Source: Streptomyces sp. APSN-46.1
GTDB lineage: Bacteria; Actinomycetota; Actinomycetes; Streptomycetales; Streptomycetaceae
Length of the DNA: 64,000 nt
Direction of reading: 5' to 3'
Assembly (NCBI RefSeq): GCF_022815725.1
Contig: NZ_JALGRF010000002.1
Coordinates: 124,001 to 188,000 of the forward strand
Every line of letters starts with the position of its first letter. The first letter of the stretch is position 1. Below are positions 33,211 to 41,695 of this stretch, piece after piece. A program made the translations under genes and the position numbers. A model generated the notes under the pieces. That model saw only the letters and a list, made by a program, of their open reading frames with translations, did no database searches and had not been told where the DNA came from.

Positions 33211-33891
33211 GTGACGGCCTCGGACGCGCCGAAGTCCGGCGGCGGCGCGAAGCTGCTGACCTTCGCCGCCTGGTCGGTGCTGGTCCTCGCGCTGTGGCTG
33301 TGGGGCCGGGAGATCACCGGAGTCCCGGCCCAGGTCCCGGGCCGGCCGGGCGGCTCGCTCGCCGGGCCGGCCGGAGTGCCGCTGCCCGCGGCGCACGCCC
33401 CGCTCGGCGCGGCCCCGCCCGCCCGGGTCGACCTGCCCTCCATGGGAATCAAGGCCCCGGTGATCTCCCGGGGCCTGGACAAGGACGGCGCGATCGAACC
33501 GCCCCCGTACGACCGCCCCGGCACGGTGGGCTGGTGGAGTGGCGGCACCCAGCCCGGCGCGGCCGGGACCGCGCTGCTGGTCGGCCATGTGGACACCGCC
33601 TCCAAGCCGGCCGCCTTCTACGGCCTGAGCACGGCCCGGCCGGGCGACACGGTCCGGGTGGTGCGGGCCGACGGGACGGTCGCCGAGTTCACCATCGAGG
33701 AGGTACGGGTCTACGAGCGCGCGGCATTCGACCCCCACAAGGCGTACGGGCCGCGAGTTCGGGGCCGGGCCGAGCTGCGGCTGGTGACCTGCGGGGGCAC
33801 GTACGACAAGGCGGCCAAGGAGTACACGGCGAACGTGGTGGTCTCCGCGTACCTGACGGGATCGGGAGTCCGGGCCGGGACGGCGGTGTGA
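33211..33891 (+). CDS. Class F sortase
   Basis: A 226-residue protein with an N-terminal membrane helix (TFAAWSVLVLALWLWG) and an Ala/Pro stalk. The sortase domain starts about residue 70 (RVDLPSMGIKAPVISRGLDK). The pattern GWWSGGTQPG, ALLVGHVDT (catalytic His) and LRLVTCGGTYD (catalytic Cys; Arg in LRL region) is that of class F sortases of actinobacteria, differing from the class E enzyme at 14906. Substrates of class F are poorly known; the co-transcribed surface protein is the obvious candidate. Start GTG 33211. Confidence 0.88.
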   Translation: MTASDAPKSGGGAKLLTFAAWSVLVLALWLWGREITGVPAQVPGRPGGSLAGPAGVPLPAAHAPLGAAPPARVDLPSMGIKAPVISRGLDKDGAIEPPPYDRPGTVGWWSGGTQPGAAGTALLVGHVDTASKPAAFYGLSTARPGDTVRVVRADGTVAEFTIEEVRVYERAAFDPHKAYGPRVRGRAELRLVTCGGTYDKAAKEYTANVVVSAYLTGSGVRAGTAV

Positions 33892-33941
33892 GGCCGCCAT
33901 CGCGGCCCTGCGGCCCCGTGGCCCCGGCGGCCCCGTGGAAC

Positions 33942-33981
33942 GAAGAAGCCCCTCGCAGCTTTCGCTACGAGGGGCTTCTTC
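33942..33981. terminator. Bidirectional terminator between the class F sortase gene and a tRNA-Lys gene
   Basis: A 14-bp stem, GAAGAAGCCCCTCG with CGAGGGGCTTCTTC, encloses CAGCTTTCGCTA. It lies between a plus-strand gene and a minus-strand tRNA, 7 bases from the tRNA 3' end, so it can serve both. A near copy lies at 51431-51470 next to the third tRNA-Lys. Confidence 0.85.
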
Positions 33982-33987
33982 CGTCTG

Positions 33988-34061
33988 TGCGCCGCCAGGG
34001 ACTCGAACCCCGGACCCGCTGATTAAGAGTCAGCTGCTCTAACCAACTGAGCTAGCGGCGC
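33988..34061 (-). tRNA. tRNA-Lys (anticodon CTT)
   Basis: Read on the minus strand, the 74-base gene folds into a complete cloverleaf: acceptor GCGCCGC/GCGGCGC, D-arm GCTC/GAGC, anticodon stem GCTGA/TCAGC around CTCTTAA (anticodon CTT), T-loop TTCGAGT, discriminator A. CCA is not encoded. It is identical to the copies at 42449 and 51477. Confidence 0.97.
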
Positions 34062-34150
34062 CTGCTGACAGGGAAAACTCTACCCCACCTCCAGCGGTGC
34101 TCGTGACCAGCCACGCCCACCTTGTCCGATTAACCCATGTTTGAGGGGAT

Positions 34151-34164
34151 TATCGTGCACGATA
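34151..34164. promoter_or_regulatory. Perfect 14-bp palindrome upstream of the peptidoglycan-binding protein gene
   Basis: TATCGTGCACGATA is a perfect dyad about 80 bases before the chosen start at 34246. It may be an operator for that gene. No regulator family is recognised. Confidence 0.45.
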
Positions 34165-34245
34165 TGTCTGGCCGAGCCGAATCTGATGCCCCGCCAGATC
34201 CGGGCCGGCCGATCAATGGACGAGCAGGGGAGTGGACGGAACCGC

Positions 34246-35703
34246 ATGACGATGCTGCCTCCGACGCATGTGCAGATGCCGCCGCCGACGCAGACGCCGC
34301 CGCGCGCGCCGACGTCGATGTCGAAGTCGATGTCCATGCAGATGCCGGTCTTCCAGGAGTACGAGCCCGCCGGCGACTGCGTGTGCCTGGGGTGTACGCA
34401 GCGCCGTCGCGCCCTCGCCCACGCGCGGGCCATACCGCTCCGGGACGGCGGCCACCCCGCCGCGCGCGGTGCCCGCCGGGTGCTGGTGCTGGCGACCGCG
34501 GCCGGCGTGGTCCTCGGCGGGGGCGGCAGCGCCGCACTCGCGATGGCCAACCCGGTCCCGAGCCCGGGTCCCGGGACCGGCTCCGGCCCCGGCGCCGGCC
34601 CCGGCGCCGGACCGGTGAAACGGGACGACGTCCCCGGCACCCCGCAGGGCGGCCGGGCCCCGCTGCACGGTCCGAAGGCACGACCCTCGGGCGCGCACGG
34701 GGCGCCGGCCGCCGTGAAGCGGATCGACCGGACGACGATCATCAACCGGGCGCAGCTGTGGCTGGACGCGGAGGTCCCGTACAGCATGTCCGACTACTGG
34801 ACCGACGGATACCGGCAGGACTGCTCGGGCTACGTCTCGATGGTCTGGAACCTTGGTACGAACGAGTGGACCGGCAGCCTCGACAAGTTCGCCACCCAGA
34901 TCACCAAGGCTGAGCTGCTGCCGGGGGACATGCTGCTCTTCCACAACCCCAAGGACCCCACCAACGGCTCGCACGTCCTCATCTTCGGCGGCTGGGTCGA
35001 CGAGACGCAGACGAGCTACATCGGCTACGAGCAGACCCGGCCGGCCACCCGGAAGCTGGCCACGCCGTACGGGTACTGGACCAACGCGACGAAGTACGTC
35101 CCGTACCGGTTCACCGGGGTGACGGGCGGCATCGTTCCGGAGGATCCGCCCGGGGCCGTGAAGCCGGGCACCCCGACGGAGTTCCCGGGCGCCGCCCAGT
35201 TCGGCCCGGGCGCGGACAACGAGTACGTCAAGCAGCTGGGCAAGATGCTGATCGACCGGGGCGGGCTCCGCTTCTACCCCAAGGGCGCGAGCTCGAAGTG
35301 GAGCGACGCCGACCGGCTGGCCACCCAGGCGTTCCAGCAGGCGCAGGGCTGGACGGGCGCGGACGCGGACGGGATCCCGGGCGCGCAAACGTGGCGGCTG
35401 CTGGTGGAGAACACGGGCAACGACATCCGGCCGACGGTCGAGGGCGCGCAGGGTCCGGGCGGCGTACGCGCGTACCCGGGGGCGAAGGTGTTCCGCCCGG
35501 GCTCGACCCACGCCGCCGTCGCGGCCCTTGGCCGCCGGCTCGTGAAGAAGGGCTTCGGCAAGTACTACACGTCCGGGACGGGGCCCCGCTGGACGGAGGC
35601 CGACCGTCGCGCCGTCGAGGCGTTCCAGCGCGCCCAGGGCTGGCGCGGCGCCCAGGCCGACGGCTACCCGGGCCCGGAAACCTGGCGCCGACTGTTCGCA
35701 TGA
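34246..35703 (+). CDS. Secreted NlpC/P60-like protein with two peptidoglycan-binding domains
   Basis: About 485 residues. An N-terminal cytoplasmic part with CVCLGC precedes a membrane/signal segment (RRVLVLATAAGVVLGGGGSA) and a Gly/Pro linker. The middle domain has YRQDCSGYVSMVWNL, LLPGDMLLFHNPK and GSHVLIFGGW, the Cys and His contexts of NlpC/P60-type peptidases. Two PG_binding_1 repeats follow (ATQAFQQAQGWTGADADGIP and AVEAFQRAQGWRGAQADGYP). It would act on or attach to cell-wall peptidoglycan. The start is uncertain: ATG 34246 is chosen, but 34216 and 34186 are also in frame. Confidence 0.78.
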   Translation: MTMLPPTHVQMPPPTQTPPRAPTSMSKSMSMQMPVFQEYEPAGDCVCLGCTQRRRALAHARAIPLRDGGHPAARGARRVLVLATAAGVVLGGGGSAALAMANPVPSPGPGTGSGPGAGPGAGPVKRDDVPGTPQGGRAPLHGPKARPSGAHGAPAAVKRIDRTTIINRAQLWLDAEVPYSMSDYWTDGYRQDCSGYVSMVWNLGTNEWTGSLDKFATQITKAELLPGDMLLFHNPKDPTNGSHVLIFGGWVDETQTSYIGYEQTRPATRKLATPYGYWTNATKYVPYRFTGVTGGIVPEDPPGAVKPGTPTEFPGAAQFGPGADNEYVKQLGKMLIDRGGLRFYPKGASSKWSDADRLATQAFQQAQGWTGADADGIPGAQTWRLLVENTGNDIRPTVEGAQGPGGVRAYPGAKVFRPGSTHAAVAALGRRLVKKGFGKYYTSGTGPRWTEADRRAVEAFQRAQGWRGAQADGYPGPETWRRLFA

Positions 35704-35714
35704 GGGAGGCAACC

Positions 35715-38700
35715 ATGTACCCCACCCGCACCACTTCCACGACGGGCACCTTCACCATCCCCCCAACCACCCCCCACCTCCCCTCCCCCCCACCGACCCC
35801 AGGCCCCCGCCGGCAGACACCCCCGCCCCCCGCCGCCGGCCACCGCCGGGAGGCACCCCCGACCCCCGCCGCCGGGCAGCGACCGGAGGCACCCCCGGCC
35901 CCCGCCCGGGACCGGCGGCCCGAGGCGCCCCCGGCCCCGGTTCCCCCGGCCGCGCTGCGGTGGCCGGCCGCCGCGCCCGAGGCACCCCCGGCCCCGATTC
36001 CGCCGGCCGCACCACGGCGACCGGTCACCGCGCCCGAGGCCCGCCCGACCCCGGAGCCCCGCCCCGGCCACTGGCCGAACGCCGCAGCGCAGCCCCCAGC
36101 GGTGGCCGCCGCGTCAGGACCCCGCCCGGGCCGGTGGACGGCGGTCGCGCCGCAGCACCCGGCGGCGTCTGCCGCGCCGGAACCCCTGGCCGAGGCGGCC
36201 CCGCTTTCGGGGGCCGCGCGCGAGCCTCACCCCGCGCAGCGGACGGAGCCCGCGACCGAGGCGGCCCCGGCCTCCCCGCCGGCCCACCGCCCGGGCCGGT
36301 GGACGGAGGTCGCGCCGCAGCCCCGGGCGGCGGCTGCCGCGCCGGAGCCCCCGGCCCCCTTGTCCGCGCCGGACCCCCGCCCGGGGCGGTGGACGGACGC
36401 TGCGGCGCAGTTCCCGGCGGCGGCTGCCGCGCCGGAATCCCGCCTTCCGCGGTTGACGGAGGCCCCGGCTTCGCCCCGGCCGGTGGCTGCCGCGCCCGAA
36501 CCCCCGGCCCCGGTGTCCGCGCGCGAGCCCCGCCTCGGGCGGTGGGCGGAGACAGCGTCCGAGGTGTCCCCGGCCCCGGTGTCCCCGCCGAACCCCCGCC
36601 CGGGGCGGTGGACGGATGCCGCGCCGCAGCCCCTGGCGGCGGAACGCCGCCTCGGGTGGGTGACGGAGGCCGCGTCCGAGGCGGCCCCCGCCCTCGTTCC
36701 GGCGGTTGCGCCGGAGGCAGCGGTGCAGCCCCCGGCCGCGCCCGAGCGTGATCCCGTGCGGCGGGCGGAGTCCGTCGCTGTGCCGGTCGCGGCCGAGGCC
36801 GCGGTGCCGGAGGGCCCGGCCTCGGCTCGGTCGGCTGGGCCGGAGTCCCGCCCCGGGCGGTGGACGGATGCCACGTCCGAGGCGGCCTCCTCGGCTTCGC
36901 CGGAGCCCCGCTCGGGGCGGTGGACGGCGGTCGGGGTGCAGCCTCCGGTGGCGGTGGCTGCGTCCGAGCGTGGTCCCGTACAGCGGGCGGAGTCCGTTGC
37001 TGTGCCGGTCGCGGCCGAGGCCGCGGTGCCGGAGGGCCCGGCCCCGGTTCCGTCGGCTGGGCCGGAGTCCCGCCCCGGGCGGTGGACGGACACCACGTCC
37101 GAGGCGGCCTCCTCGGCTGCGCCGGAGCCCCTGTCCGAGGCGGGCCCGGCCCCCGTTCCGGCGGCCGGGCCCGAGCACCGCCCCGGGCGGTGGACGGAGG
37201 TTGCGGCGCAGTCGGAGCCTCCGGGGTCGGCCGGAAGACGGGACGCTGCGGCGGTGCCGCACACGCGACCCGGGCAGGAGGCCGACGCCCTGGCCGGCGT
37301 GGGCGCGGTCGTGCCGTTCGGGTGGCACGCCACCCCGGACTGGCGCGAGGGCCCAGCGGGCCACGACGCCGAGGAGCCCGAAACCCGCCCGGCCCGAAGC
37401 GACGTACCGGCGGCCCGGGTTCAGTCGGAACCGAATCCCGAGTCGGCGCACGCCCCCAACCGCCCGCCCGCCGCAGCCGTCCCGCATCCTGCGGATTCCG
37501 AGCCGCTGGCGGCAGGTGTCCCGCACCCCGCCCACCCCGAGCCGCCTGCCGCAGGCATCCCGCGCCTCGCTGACCCCGACACGCCGACCGCAGGTGTCCC
37601 GCGTCCCGCTGATTCCGACGTGCCGGCCGAAGGCATCCCGCGTTCCGTCGATCCCGAGCCGCTGGCGGCAGCTGTCCCGCATCCCGCCCTCCCCGAGCCG
37701 CCCGCCGCAGGCGTCCCGCATCCCGCCCACCCCGACGTGCCGGCCGCAGGCTTTCCGCGTCCCGCTGATTCCGACGTGCCGGCCGCTGGCGTCCCGCATC
37801 CCGCCCACCCCGAGCCGCCCGCCGCAGGCGTCCCGCGTCCCGCTGGTTCCGAGCCGCCGGCGGCAGGCGTCCCGCATCCCGCCCACCCCGACGCGCCCGC
37901 CGCAGGCGTCCCGCGTCCGGCCGATTCGGAACCGCCCGCCGCAGGCGTCCCGCGTCCCGCCGATTCCGAGCCGCCCGCCGCAGGCGTCCGGCGCCGCGTC
38001 GTCGATCTCGTCGCGCAGGCCGTGGTCCGCGGTATCCGGGAGCGGGAGGAGGACGACGCCCAGGACGTTCCCCGGCCCGGGCCGGGCCGCGGAGCCGCCG
38101 TCACGGAGGTGCCCGTGCACCTTCCGTTCCGGCGGGCGGCGCACCCCCCGGAGCCCCCGGCGGGCGCGCGCGCCACCCCGCCGCGCCCGCCCGCCGCCGC
38201 CACCGCGACCCCGCGGACCCCCGCCGGCCGCCGCGTCCCCCGGGGCGACGACCGGCTCCGCGAGCACCGCGGCCCGGTGCTGCCCGGCTGGGCCGCCGTA
38301 CTCGTCGGCGCCCTCGCCCTCACCGGCTGCGCGGCCGTGCTCTGGCGGGCCGGCGCCGTCCCCGCCGTCATCATGGCCGCCTTCGGCGCGACCCCCCGCG
38401 CCTACCACGGGCTGCGTGCCACGCACTGGCCCCCGCTCGCCTTCCTCGGCATCGTCGCGCTCGTCGCCCTCGGCGGCCTCGGCCGCGCCAAGGCAGGCCA
38501 CGCCTGGGTGCTCACCCTCTTCGGCCGCTACCGGGGCACGGTCCGGCGTACCGGACTCACCTGGGTCAGCCCCCTCCTGCTGCGCCGCCGGGTGGACGTA
38601 CGGCTGCGGCACTGGCGCAGCGAGCCCATGCCCGCCGTGGACTCGGGCGGCCTCGCCCTCCAGGTCGTCGTCCAGGTCGTCTGGCAGGTCAAGGACACCG

Positions 38701-39137
38701 CCCGGGCCACCCTCGCCGTCGCGGACCACACGGAATACCTCGCTGAGCAGGTGGAGTCGGCCATGGCCCGGGTCCTGTCCCAGCTCCCGGCCGACGCCTT
38801 CCACGAGGACGCCCCGACCCTGCGCGACGCCGAGGCCGTCGGCGACGCGCTGACCCGGATGCTGGCGGCCGAGACCGAGGCGGTGGGGGTCGAGGTGTTC
38901 TCCGCCCAGCCGACCCGGATCGAGTACGCGCCCGAGGTCGCGCAAGCCATGCGACGGCGCCGGGTGGCGGCCATCGACGCCAAGCACCGGGACGCCGTCC
39001 TGACCTCGGTCGTGGACGCGGTCGACGACACCGTCCACCGGCTGACCTCGCGCGGGCTCGTGGAACTGGACGACTACGAACGCAAGGCCCTGGTGAAGGA
39101 CCTCACCGTCGCCTTCTACACGGGACGCGCCGAATAG
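35715..39137 (+). CDS. Giant Pro-rich protein with C-terminal SPFH (band 7) domain
   Basis: A 1140-residue protein. Residues 1-~770 are low complexity, rich in Pro, Ala, Glu and Arg, with repeated RPGRWTDA-type blocks and then a 13.5-copy array of 13 residues (about 584-760). The C-terminal ~300 residues hold two membrane segments (AAVLVGALALTGCAAVLW and LAFLGIVALVALGGLG) and a band 7 domain (WVLTLFGRYRGTVRRTGLTW, LQVVVQVVWQVKDTARATLA, EQVESAMARVLSQLP). SPFH proteins form membrane microdomain scaffolds. The repetitive cytosolic arm is far longer than usual. The ATG at 35715 has GAGGGAGG upstream. Confidence 0.85.
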   Translation: MYPTRTTSTTGTFTIPPTTPHLPSPPPTPGPRRQTPPPPAAGHRREAPPTPAAGQRPEAPPAPARDRRPEAPPAPVPPAALRWPAAAPEAPPAPIPPAAPRRPVTAPEARPTPEPRPGHWPNAAAQPPAVAAASGPRPGRWTAVAPQHPAASAAPEPLAEAAPLSGAAREPHPAQRTEPATEAAPASPPAHRPGRWTEVAPQPRAAAAAPEPPAPLSAPDPRPGRWTDAAAQFPAAAAAPESRLPRLTEAPASPRPVAAAPEPPAPVSAREPRLGRWAETASEVSPAPVSPPNPRPGRWTDAAPQPLAAERRLGWVTEAASEAAPALVPAVAPEAAVQPPAAPERDPVRRAESVAVPVAAEAAVPEGPASARSAGPESRPGRWTDATSEAASSASPEPRSGRWTAVGVQPPVAVAASERGPVQRAESVAVPVAAEAAVPEGPAPVPSAGPESRPGRWTDTTSEAASSAAPEPLSEAGPAPVPAAGPEHRPGRWTEVAAQSEPPGSAGRRDAAAVPHTRPGQEADALAGVGAVVPFGWHATPDWREGPAGHDAEEPETRPARSDVPAARVQSEPNPESAHAPNRPPAAAVPHPADSEPLAAGVPHPAHPEPPAAGIPRLADPDTPTAGVPRPADSDVPAEGIPRSVDPEPLAAAVPHPALPEPPAAGVPHPAHPDVPAAGFPRPADSDVPAAGVPHPAHPEPPAAGVPRPAGSEPPAAGVPHPAHPDAPAAGVPRPADSEPPAAGVPRPADSEPPAAGVRRRVVDLVAQAVVRGIREREEDDAQDVPRPGPGRGAAVTEVPVHLPFRRAAHPPEPPAGARATPPRPPAAATATPRTPAGRRVPRGDDRLREHRGPVLPGWAAVLVGALALTGCAAVLWRAGAVPAVIMAAFGATPRAYHGLRATHWPPLAFLGIVALVALGGLGRAKAGHAWVLTLFGRYRGTVRRTGLTWVSPLLLRRRVDVRLRHWRSEPMPAVDSGGLALQVVVQVVWQVKDTARATLAVADHTEYLAEQVESAMARVLSQLPADAFHEDAPTLRDAEAVGDALTRMLAAETEAVGVEVFSAQPTRIEYAPEVAQAMRRRRVAAIDAKHRDAVLTSVVDAVDDTVHRLTSRGLVELDDYERKALVKDLTVAFYTGRAE
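37464..37990 (+). repeat. 39-bp coding tandem repeat in the SPFH protein gene
   Basis: Thirteen full units and one partial unit of 39 bp encode the pattern PPAAGVPxPAxxE/D. Alternate units read PPAAGVPHPAHPE and PPAAGVPRPADSE, suggesting 78-bp duplication steps. Codon use differs little between units, so expansion is recent. Confidence 0.9.
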
Positions 39138-39160
39138 CCGAATAGCCGAAGAGAACCACG

Positions 39161-39195
39161 GAACGGGTGGCCGGTATCGACCGGACCACCCGTTC
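39161..39195 (+). terminator. Terminator after the SPFH gene
   Basis: GAACGGGTGGCCGGT pairs with ACCGGACCACCCGTTC (one bulged A) around an ATCG loop, 24 bases after the stop codon. It separates the SPFH gene from the DasR-type sites of the LPMO promoter. Confidence 0.85.
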
Positions 39196-39199
39196 CCGC

Positions 39200-39254
39200 A
39201 TTGGTCTAGACACGGCCAACTCCCGTCAATACTCTGGGACTTGGTCTAGACCTG
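39200..39254 (+). promoter_or_regulatory. Two DasR-responsive elements upstream of the LPMO gene
   Basis: TTGGTCTAGAC occurs at 39201 and again at 39241, exactly 40 bases apart. Both fit the dre consensus AxTGGTCTAGACCAxT (left half-site perfect, right half CACGG and CTGG). DasR, a GntR regulator sensing glucosamine-6-phosphate, controls chitin and GlcNAc genes in Streptomyces, so these sites would link the LPMO to chitin supply. Confidence 0.75.
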
Positions 39255-39323
39255 GAACCTGGGATGCACCGCCATGCGTGCGCACGCGCCCCCACCGCAC
39301 TCCCCCCACGTCCAAGGAGCCCC

Positions 39324-39941
39324 ATGCGTACCGTCCGCATGCCCACAATCCCCCGCCGAGCCGGCATCGCCGCGCTCGGCGTCAGCATCGTCGCCGGCGT
39401 CAGCCTGCTCGGCGCCCCCAACGCCAGCAGCCACGGCTACACCGACACCCCCATCAGCCGCCAGAAGCTCTGCGCCAACAAGACCGTCGCCGACTGCGGC
39501 CCCATCCAGTGGGAGCCCCAGAGCGTCGAGGGCTTCAAGGGCTTCCCGGCCGCCGGCCCCGCCGACGGCGCGATCTGTTCCGGCGGCCACAGCGAGTTCG
39601 CCCAGCTCGACGACCCGCGCGGCGGCGCCTGGCCCACCACCCGGGTGACCAGCGGGCAGAGCTACGGCTTCCGCTGGCAGTTCACCGCCAACCACTCCAC
39701 CACCGACTTCAAGTACTACGTCACGCGGAACGGCTGGGACCCCACCAAGCCCCTCACCCGCGCCGCCCTCGACCCGCAGCCCTTCCTCACGGTCGCCTAC
39801 AACGGCGCCCGTCCCGCCATGACCACCGTCCACCAGGGCGCCATGCCCAGCGGCAAGACCGGCCGGCACATGATCCTCGCCGTCTGGACCGTCAACGACA
39901 CCCCCATGGCCTTCTACGCCTGCTCCGACGTTCAATTCTGA
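39324..39941 (+). CDS. AA10 lytic polysaccharide monooxygenase (chitin-active type)
   Basis: A 205-residue secreted protein. A twin-Arg-containing signal (MPTIPRRAGIAALGVS) is predicted to be cleaved before His37 in NASS-HGYTDTPISR, which makes His the new N-terminus as needed for the copper histidine brace. The second His lies in QFTANHSTTDFKYY, and the C-terminus AFYACSDVQF is typical of single-domain AA10 enzymes of Streptomyces. It oxidatively opens crystalline chitin. AAGGAG precedes ATG 39324. The two upstream DasR sites support chitin-linked regulation. Confidence 0.93.
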   Translation: MRTVRMPTIPRRAGIAALGVSIVAGVSLLGAPNASSHGYTDTPISRQKLCANKTVADCGPIQWEPQSVEGFKGFPAAGPADGAICSGGHSEFAQLDDPRGGAWPTTRVTSGQSYGFRWQFTANHSTTDFKYYVTRNGWDPTKPLTRAALDPQPFLTVAYNGARPAMTTVHQGAMPSGKTGRHMILAVWTVNDTPMAFYACSDVQF

Positions 39942-39952
39942 CGGTACGTCAG
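39938..39952 (+). promoter_or_regulatory. Perfect palindromic operator at the LPMO stop/acyl-CoA synthetase leader
   Basis: CTGACG-GTA-CGTCAG is a perfect 15-bp dyad containing the LPMO stop codon and ending 15 bases before the acyl-CoA synthetase ATG. TGACG(N3)CGTCA dyads are typical operators of TetR-family regulators of acyl-CoA metabolism. No TetR gene lies nearby. Confidence 0.55.
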
Positions 39953-39967
39953 CTACCCTCCGGCGGC

Positions 39968-41644
39968 ATGCGGACGACACCCGAAACCGTCGCGGAGCTC
40001 ATCGCGCGCCAATGGGGCGACCACCGGCCCGGCCTGAAGAACGAGCACACCGTCCTCAGCCGCCACCGGACCGCCCAGGAGGCCGCCGCGCGCGCCGCGC
40101 TGCTCGTCGATCTCCTGCCGCCGGAGGCCGAACCGCACGTGGGGGTACTGCTCGACAACACCCCCGAGTTCCCGTTCTGGCTCGGCGCGGCGGCCCTCGC
40201 CGGGGCCGCCGTCGCCGGGATCAACCCGACCCGGCGCGGCCCCGAACTGGCCCGCGACATCCTGCACACCGACTGCCGGATCCTGGTCACCGAGCGCGCC
40301 CACCTGCCGCTGCTGCGCGGCCTCGACCTGCCCGGCGTACGGATCCTCGTGACCGACACCGAGGAGTACGAGGCCCTCCTCGCCCCGTACGCCGCCGCCA
40401 AGCCCGGCGAGGCGACGATCGCCGCCCCGGGCCCGGGCCCGGCCTCCCGGCTGCTCCTCTACTTCACCTCCGGCTCGACTGGCGCCCCCAAGGCCGCCAT
40501 CCGCACCCAGGGCCGGCTCGCCGCCGCGGGCGACGCCCTGGCCCGCCGGTTCTCGGTCTCCCCGGACGACGTGCACTACGTCTGCATGCCGCTCTTCCAC
40601 GGCAACGCCGTCATCGCCGACTGGCTCCCGGCCCTCGCCGGCGGGGCCTCGGTGGCGCTGCGCCGACGCTTTTCGGCCACCGCGTTCCTGGACGACGTAC
40701 GGGCGTACGGGGCGACGTACTTCACGTACGTCGGCCGGGCGGTCCAGTACCTCCTGGCCACCGAACCCCGCCGCGACGACCGCGAGCACACCCTGCGGCT
40801 CGGCTTCGGCACCGAGGCCGGGCCGGTGGACGCGGCCCGGTTCGCCGAGCGGTTCGGGGTCCGGCTGGTGGAGGGCTACGGAGCCACCGAGGGCGGCGCC
40901 TCCGTCCAGCACGCCCCGGACACCCCGCCGGGCGCCCTGGGCCGGGCGGCCGCGGGGGACGACCTGGCCGTGATCGACCCGGACACGGGCGCGGAGTGCC
41001 CGCCGGCCCTCCTCGACGCGCGGGGCCGCCTGCTGAACGGGGACGAGGCCATCGGGGAACTGGTCAACCGGGGCCGCAGCCTGTTCGAGGGCTACTGGCG
41101 CAACCCCGACGCGGAGGCCGCCCGCACCCGCGACGGCTGGTACTGGACGGGTGACCTCTTCTTCCGCGACCCCGCCGGGTTCCTCTACTTCGCCGGCCGT
41201 ACGGACGACCGCCTGCGGGTCGACAGCGAGAACCTGGCGGCAGCGGTGATCGAGAACATCCTGGCCCGGTGGTCCGAGGCGGCGGCGGTCGCCGTGTACG
41301 CCGTCCCCGACGAGGTGGCGGGCGACCAGGTGATGGCCGCCCTCGCCCTCCGGGAGGGCGCCGTCTTCGACCCGGAGGCCTTCGCGGAGTTCCTCGCCGC
41401 CCAGCCGGACCTGGGCACGAAGATGTCCCCGCGCTACGTCCGGATCGTCGCGGACATGCCGGTCACCGCCACGAACAAGGTCCACCGGGTCGCCCTCCGG
41501 CGGGCCGGCTTCCGCGCCGCCCCGGACCCGGTCTGGTGCTCCCCGCCGGGCCACCCGGGCTACCGCCCCCTGAACCCCGAGGCGCTGGCGGCCCTCCTCG
41601 CGGCCTATGAGGCGCGGGGCCGCACCGATCTCCTGGACCGGTAG
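39968..41644 (+). CDS. AMP-forming acyl-CoA synthetase (FadD-like)
   Basis: A 558-residue adenylating enzyme. It has the P-loop-like motif LLLYFTSGSTGAPKAAIRT, the A5 motif GYGATEGGAS, the A7 region WYWTGDLFFRD, the hinge GRTDDRLRVDSENLAA and the C-terminal lysine in ATNKVHRVAL. It activates a carboxylic acid to its CoA thioester; the substrate is not known. It starts 26 bases after the LPMO stop but behind its own palindrome, so it is probably a separate transcription unit. Confidence 0.88.
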   Translation: MRTTPETVAELIARQWGDHRPGLKNEHTVLSRHRTAQEAAARAALLVDLLPPEAEPHVGVLLDNTPEFPFWLGAAALAGAAVAGINPTRRGPELARDILHTDCRILVTERAHLPLLRGLDLPGVRILVTDTEEYEALLAPYAAAKPGEATIAAPGPGPASRLLLYFTSGSTGAPKAAIRTQGRLAAAGDALARRFSVSPDDVHYVCMPLFHGNAVIADWLPALAGGASVALRRRFSATAFLDDVRAYGATYFTYVGRAVQYLLATEPRRDDREHTLRLGFGTEAGPVDAARFAERFGVRLVEGYGATEGGASVQHAPDTPPGALGRAAAGDDLAVIDPDTGAECPPALLDARGRLLNGDEAIGELVNRGRSLFEGYWRNPDAEAARTRDGWYWTGDLFFRDPAGFLYFAGRTDDRLRVDSENLAAAVIENILARWSEAAAVAVYAVPDEVAGDQVMAALALREGAVFDPEAFAEFLAAQPDLGTKMSPRYVRIVADMPVTATNKVHRVALRRAGFRAAPDPVWCSPPGHPGYRPLNPEALAALLAAYEARGRTDLLDR

Positions 41645-41695
41645 CGGGAACGCCGGGGGCCCGACGCCCCTCTTCCTCGGAAAGGGGGGATGACC

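Noticed and set aside
33211..33891. Assignment of this sortase to class E
   Set aside because: The GWWSGG, LLVGHVDT and RLVTCGGTYD patterns fit class F; the class E pattern TLTTC with GHR is seen only at 14906.
37464..37990. Regular repeats that could suggest a CRISPR array
   Set aside because: Units are contiguous 39-bp coding repeats without unique spacers, in frame within the SPFH protein, and no cas operon is near.
36114..39038. Open minus-strand frame of 974 codons
   Set aside because: It mirrors the Pro-rich repeats of the SPFH gene, with Arg/Gly-rich translation and no recognisable motifs, whereas the plus strand encodes a clear band 7 domain.
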